8,892 bases of DNA from JARRNJ01 sp037385045 (GTDB lineage: Bacteria; Pseudomonadota; Gammaproteobacteria; JASBUN01), in assembly GCA_037385045.1 (NCBI GenBank), contig JARRNJ010000089.1, positions 1 through 8,892 on the forward strand. Reading direction: 5' to 3'. Every line of letters starts with the position of its first letter. The first letter of the stretch is position 1. Shown here in pieces: positions 5,876 through 8,892 of this stretch. Below the pieces are notes generated by a model. It was not told the origin of the DNA, ran no database searches, and saw nothing but the letters and a program-made list of their open reading frames with translations. The position numbers and the translations under genes are program-made.

Positions 5876-5885
5876 CTCGCGCGAG
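5876..5885. repeat. 10-bp self-complementary palindrome
   Basis: CTCGCGCGAG is perfectly palindromic with no loop, so it is more likely a DNA-level dyad than an RNA hairpin. It is part of the dyad cluster between the convergent genes. Alone it would be unremarkable. Confidence 0.35.
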
Positions 5886-5906
5886 CATTTCCACCTCACC
5901 CACCGC

Positions 5907-5926
5907 GATTCCACAACGGTGGAATC
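5907..5926 (-). terminator. 8-bp hairpin just after the acyl-CoA synthetase stop
   Basis: GATTCCAC (5907-5914) and GTGGAATC (5919-5926) pair perfectly around a 4-nt loop, 6 nt beyond the synthetase stop on the minus strand. It lacks the T-run of a standard intrinsic terminator, so its role in ending or stabilising that transcript is an inference from position. Confidence 0.4.
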
Positions 5927-5932
5927 CAATAC

Positions 5933-7750
5933 CTACGCGTACAACGCCTCAATCTCCCGCGCATACCGCTTCATGACTTCATTGCGGCGCACTTTCAGGG
6001 TCGGAGTCAGCAGACCATTGTCGATCGTCCAGGGTTCCAGGGTCGCGTGCACACGGCGGATCTTGGCATAGCCGGGAAACTCGTGCATCAACGCCCGGAT
6101 GCGACTCAACAGCTTGCGCTGCAGATGCTCGTCGTCCACGCCCTCGCGGTTGAACGGATCGACGCCGAGTTCCGGCGCCAGTTTCACCCAGGCGTCGGCG
6201 TTGAGGGCCACAACCGCCGCGAGATACGCCTGGCCCTCGCCGACGACCATGACCTGATCGAACAGCGGATCGAGGTTCAGTGCCTCCTCCACATCGGTGG
6301 GCGGCACTTTCTCGCCGTTGGACAACACCACGATGTCCTTGAGACGCCCGGTGATGAAGATGTGGCCGTTCTCGATGCGCGCCTGGTCGCCGGTGCGCAG
6401 CCAGCCGTCGGCGTCGATGGTGGCCGCGGTGGCCGCATGGTTGTTCCAATAACCCAGCATCACACCGCAGCCGCGCACCAGCAGCTCGTCGTTGTCGCCA
6501 ATACGCACCTCCACCCCGTGCAGCGGCACGCCGACGCTGGCCGGAATGTTGTCGTCCAGCGGGTTGCCGCTGACCACCGGACTGGTTTCCGTCATGCCGT
6601 AGCCCTGGACGATATTGAGACCCAGGCCAACAAAGGTACGCGCCACCGCCGGCGGCAGCGGCGCGCCGCCGCTGACGATGATGCGGGTGCGCCCGCCGAA
6701 GCGATCCCTCACCGGGCGGGCCACCAGCCGATCAAGCATGGGCCACAACAGCAGCGATGGCCTCCACCGTGCCCGGCCCTGGGCAACCTGGAAGCGCCGC
6801 CAGCCCACGGACACGGTAAGGCGGAACAGCTGGCGGGCGGCGCGGCCCTTGGCCGCCAATTGCTCCTGGATGCGCCCGTGCACCCGTTCGAACACCCGCG
6901 GCACGGCAATCAACGCTGTGGGACGGATAGTCTGCAGATCATCGGCAAGCTGCTGGATGGAACGGGCGTAGGCGACGGTGGAGCCGGCCATCATGGGCAC
7001 ATAGTAGCCAACCGTGCGTTCGAACGTGTGCGACAGGGGCAGGAACGAAAGGAACACGTCTTCCAGGTAGACGTCGTAGCTGACGATGGCGGCGTGAGCG
7101 ATGGACAGGATATTGTAATGACTCAGCATCACCCCTTTTGGCCGGCCGGTGGTACCCGACGTGTAGACAATGGTCGCCAGTGCCTGCGGATCGCCAACAC
7201 GGGGCTCGGGCGGCTGCGCTGCGGCGGCCGCGGCCAACCAGGCATCCGCCGCCGAGACGCGAGCATCGTCTTCCGAACCCGCACGCCTGTGATGCCCGGG
7301 CTCCAGAACCACCACCCGCTGCAGGCAGCTCACCTCTGCCAGAGCGTCCCGCAGCCGGTGCCACTGCCCGAGGTCGCCCACCAGCAGCAGTTTCACCGCG
7401 GCATCGCCAAGGATATAGGCCACGTTGTCGGGACGGTCGTCGACATACAGCGGCACCACCACCAGCCCGGAGGCCAGGGCCGCCTGCTCGAAGGCGATCC
7501 ATTGCGGCCGGTTGCGCATATAGATCGCCACGCGGTCACCGGGGTGCAGCCGCTCGGTGGCCAGGGCCGCCCGCCAGACATGAACCTGCCGGGCCATGTC
7601 GGCCCAGCTCCAATCCACCCATTTGCCCGTAACCCGGTCGAAACTCCGATAGGCCACATGATCCGGGGAGCGGCGGACCCGCTCGCGAAATAATCCGTCC
7701 AGGGTTCCCGCTCCCTCGGCGGTTATGACGTCTTCACTGCCCGGAACCAT
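5933..7750 (-). CDS. long-chain fatty acid-CoA ligase (AMP-dependent, FadD15-like)
   Basis: The 605-residue protein (start at 7750) activates a fatty acid through an acyl-AMP intermediate to acyl-CoA at the cytosolic face of the membrane. The ANL-family motifs are all present: the phosphate-binding loop YTSGTTGRPKG (196-206), LPLSHTFER (238-246), YGMTETSP (384-391), GWLRTGD (449-455), the hinge region GRLKDIVVLSNGEKV (468-482), and a C-terminal LTPTLKVRR with the probable adenylation Lys586. The length and the large middle domain fit the long-chain class rather than acetyl- or medium-chain enzymes. The ATG at 7750 is preceded by GAGGGGGG; a TTG at 7768 would add six residues. It is transcribed alone, divergent from thiS across an 89-bp gap and convergent with the L,D-transpeptidase. 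The chain-length range cannot be read from sequence. The long open frame on the opposite strand is a GC-rich shadow. Confidence 0.94.
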   Translation of the reverse strand: MVPGSEDVITAEGAGTLDGLFRERVRRSPDHVAYRSFDRVTGKWVDWSWADMARQVHVWRAALATERLHPGDRVAIYMRNRPQWIAFEQAALASGLVVVPLYVDDRPDNVAYILGDAAVKLLLVGDLGQWHRLRDALAEVSCLQRVVVLEPGHHRRAGSEDDARVSAADAWLAAAAAAQPPEPRVGDPQALATIVYTSGTTGRPKGVMLSHYNILSIAHAAIVSYDVYLEDVFLSFLPLSHTFERTVGYYVPMMAGSTVAYARSIQQLADDLQTIRPTALIAVPRVFERVHGRIQEQLAAKGRAARQLFRLTVSVGWRRFQVAQGRARWRPSLLLWPMLDRLVARPVRDRFGGRTRIIVSGGAPLPPAVARTFVGLGLNIVQGYGMTETSPVVSGNPLDDNIPASVGVPLHGVEVRIGDNDELLVRGCGVMLGYWNNHAATAATIDADGWLRTGDQARIENGHIFITGRLKDIVVLSNGEKVPPTDVEEALNLDPLFDQVMVVGEGQAYLAAVVALNADAWVKLAPELGVDPFNREGVDDEHLQRKLLSRIRALMHEFPGYAKIRRVHATLEPWTIDNGLLTPTLKVRRNEVMKRYAREIEALYA

Positions 7751-7779
7751 GCCCTTACCCCCCCTCAAGCGCGAACGGG

Positions 7780-7808
7780 TTGGTTGTTGTAGAATGTTTT
7801 GTTGTAAT
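7780..7808 (+). promoter_or_regulatory. candidate promoter of thiSG
   Basis: TTGGTT (7780-7785) and TGTAAT (7803-7808; 5/6 to consensus) are 17 nt apart, placing the transcript start near 7815, about 25 nt before thiS. The segment is distinctly A/T-rich compared with its flanks. The -35 match is only 3/6. A TAGAAT at 7790-7795 is an alternative -10 without a good -35. There is no room for a TPP riboswitch between this promoter and thiS. Confidence 0.4.
7784..7806. repeat. pair of TTGTTGTA direct repeats between the divergent genes
   Basis: TTGTTGTA occurs at 7784-7791 and again at 7799-7806, 15 bp apart start to start, overlapping the candidate thiSG promoter. It could be a regulator site or local A/T-rich redundancy. 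Confidence 0.3.
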
Positions 7809-7839
7809 CGGAAAATCGCAGCTCACCCAAATACCAGCT

Positions 7840-8040
7840 ATGGAAATCATCGTCAATGGTGAAGCGCGGGAGGTCGACGACAGCCTCAGCGCCGCCCAGC
7901 TGCTCGAGGCGCTTGGCCTGGCGGGCCAGCGGGTGGCGGTGGAGATCAACCTGGAAATCGTCCCGCGCAGCGAGTTCGAGCAACATCGCCTGAGCCCCGG
8001 CGACCGGGTCGAAGTGGTCCGCGCCATCGGCGGCGGCTGA
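7840..8040 (+). CDS. thiS: ThiS, sulfur-carrier protein for thiazole synthesis
   Basis: The 66-residue product has the ubiquitin-like beta-grasp pattern of ThiS: MEIIVNGEAREV at the start, the LLEALGLAGQRVAVEIN core (about 24-40), IVPRSEF, and HRLSPGDRVEVVRAIGGG at the end. The C-terminal Gly-Gly is the residue pair that is adenylated and converted to a thiocarboxylate, which delivers sulfur to ThiG. The ATG at 7840 is chosen because family members begin there; a GTG or TTG further up would add non-family residues. No clear Shine-Dalgarno is seen. thiG follows after 56 bp, the expected partner. ThiF, needed for activation, is not in the window. Confidence 0.96.
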   Translation: MEIIVNGEAREVDDSLSAAQLLEALGLAGQRVAVEINLEIVPRSEFEQHRLSPGDRVEVVRAIGGG

Positions 8041-8086
8041 TGCCGCGCCCGCCGCGGCCCGATACCGACTCCCGTGACCTGAATCT

Positions 8087-8091
8087 GGAGG
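8087..8091 (+). promoter_or_regulatory. ribosome binding site of thiG
   Basis: GGAGG lies 5 nt before the ATG at 8097 and fixes that start over the in-frame ATG four codons later at 8109. Together with the weak site of thiS, it suggests thiG has its own efficient initiation. Confidence 0.8.
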
Positions 8092-8096
8092 ACACC

Positions 8097-8892
8097 ATGT
8101 CCACGATCATGAAGCCCCAACCGGCTGGCGCCGGCGACCCCCTGGTGATCGCCGGCGTCGAGTACTCGTCGCGCCTGCTCACCGGTACCGGCAAGTACAA
8201 GGATCTGGAAGAAACGCGCCTGGCGACCGAGGCCGCCGGCGCGCAGATCGTCACCGTGGCCATCCGGCGCACCAACATCGGCCAGGATCCCAACGAACCC
8301 AACCTGCTCGAAGTCCTGCCGCCGGACAAGTACACCATTCTGCCCAACACCGCCGGCTGCTACACCGCCGACGACGCGGTGCGCACCTGCCGCCTGGCCC
8401 GCGAGCTGCTCGACGGCCACGACCTGGTGAAGCTCGAGGTGCTGGGCGACCAGAAGACCCTGTTCCCCGACATCATCCAGACGCTGGCGGCGGCCGAGAC
8501 CCTGATCGCCGACGGCTTCAAGGTGATGGTCTACACCAACGACGATCCGCTCATCGCCAAGCGCCTGGAAGAGATGGGCTGCGTGGCGGTCATGCCCCTG
8601 GCCGCGCCCATCGGCTCCGGCTTGGGGATCCGCAATCCCTACAACATCATGACCATTGTCGAAAACGCCCAGGTGCCGATCCTGGTTGACGCCGGCGTGG
8701 GCACGGCCTCCGACGCCGCGGTGGCCATGGAACTGGGCTGCGATGGCGTGCTCATGAACACTGCTATCGCCGGCGCCCGGGATCCGGTGCTCATGGCCTC
8801 GGCGATGAAAAAGGCCATCGAAGCCGGCCGCGAGGCCTATCTCGCCGGCCGCATCCCGCGCAAACGCTTCGCATCGGCGTCTTCGCCCATTG
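8097..8892 (+). CDS. thiG: ThiG, thiazole synthase, 3' end cut by the window
   Basis: 265 codons are visible and the frame is still open at the last base. From the ending ASASSPI, probably fewer than ten residues are missing. ThiG is a TIM-barrel enzyme that combines deoxyxylulose-5-phosphate, dehydroglycine and ThiS-thiocarboxylate into the thiamin thiazole phosphate. Visible motifs are SRLLTGTGKYKD (25-36), VAIRRTNIGQDPN (54-66), LPNTAGCYTADDAVR (82-96), and LVKLEVLGD (110-118), where Lys112 should form the Schiff base. The phosphate-binding PLAAPIGSGLGIRNPYNI (167-184) and DAGVGTASDAA (198-208) are also present. It directly follows thiS, whose product is its sulfur donor and physical partner. 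No damage is seen. Confidence 0.97.
   Translation, partial: MSTIMKPQPAGAGDPLVIAGVEYSSRLLTGTGKYKDLEETRLATEAAGAQIVTVAIRRTNIGQDPNEPNLLEVLPPDKYTILPNTAGCYTADDAVRTCRLARELLDGHDLVKLEVLGDQKTLFPDIIQTLAAAETLIADGFKVMVYTNDDPLIAKRLEEMGCVAVMPLAAPIGSGLGIRNPYNIMTIVENAQVPILVDAGVGTASDAAVAMELGCDGVLMNTAIAGARDPVLMASAMKKAIEAGREAYLAGRIPRKRFASASSPI

Noticed and set aside
5864..7693. 609-codon open frame on the plus strand opposite the acyl-CoA synthetase
   Set aside because: The encoded protein is His/Arg/Gly-rich with no recognisable domain, and it mirrors a gene with all ANL-family motifs on the other strand. Long antisense frames are expected in GC-rich DNA.
7751..7839. TPP riboswitch upstream of thiS
   Set aside because: The divergent gap is 89 bp, the likely leader is about 25 nt, and no CTGAGA-type core is present.

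Overview
The window is GC-rich chromosomal DNA, most likely from a gammaproteobacterium. Support for this comes from the minus-strand order asmA - mutY - yggX, which is known from Pseudomonas and relatives, from an iron-trafficking YggX, and from a thiS-thiG pair. The high GC content, the AmrS-type radical SAM enzyme and the FadD15-like acyl-CoA synthetase would suit a Chromatiales/Ectothiorhodospiraceae-like lineage, but that finer placement is a guess. I see no transposase, integrase, CRISPR array or phage gene.

Layout. Bases 1-585 (+) hold the 3' part of an AmrS-like radical SAM enzyme. It converges on yggX (582-854, -), and the two stop codons share one CTAG. Upstream of yggX on the minus strand lie mutY (858-1955) and asmA (1998-3980), forming a probable operon asmA-mutY-yggX. 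A 421-bp non-coding stretch with several short hairpins (3981-4401) separates asmA from a divergent gene for a host-attachment/baeRF-like protein (4402-4896, +), which ends in a textbook intrinsic terminator (4914-4953). A tRNA-Gly(CCC) with encoded CCA lies on the minus strand (4995-5068). Its likely promoter overlaps the 5' side of a secreted L,D-transpeptidase gene (5116-5775, +). Between this gene and the convergent long-chain acyl-CoA synthetase gene (5933-7750, -) is a 157-bp spacer packed with inverted repeats and an A/G-rich tract unlike the surrounding DNA. Finally thiS (7840-8040, +) and thiG (8097 to the window end, +) form a thiamin-thiazole operon divergent from the synthetase.

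How the genes relate. The set is mostly housekeeping: oxidative DNA damage repair and Fe-S protection (mutY, yggX), envelope maintenance (asmA, L,D-transpeptidase), fatty-acid activation, glycine decoding, and synthesis of the thiamin thiazole ring (ThiS supplies sulfur, ThiG builds the ring). I found no convincing new multi-gene system. The parts that deserve a second look are the repeat-rich spacer at 5776-5932, the unusual cysteine pattern at the AmrS-like C-terminus, the isolated TATAAT directly upstream of mutY, and the tightly overlapping regulatory space around the tRNA gene.
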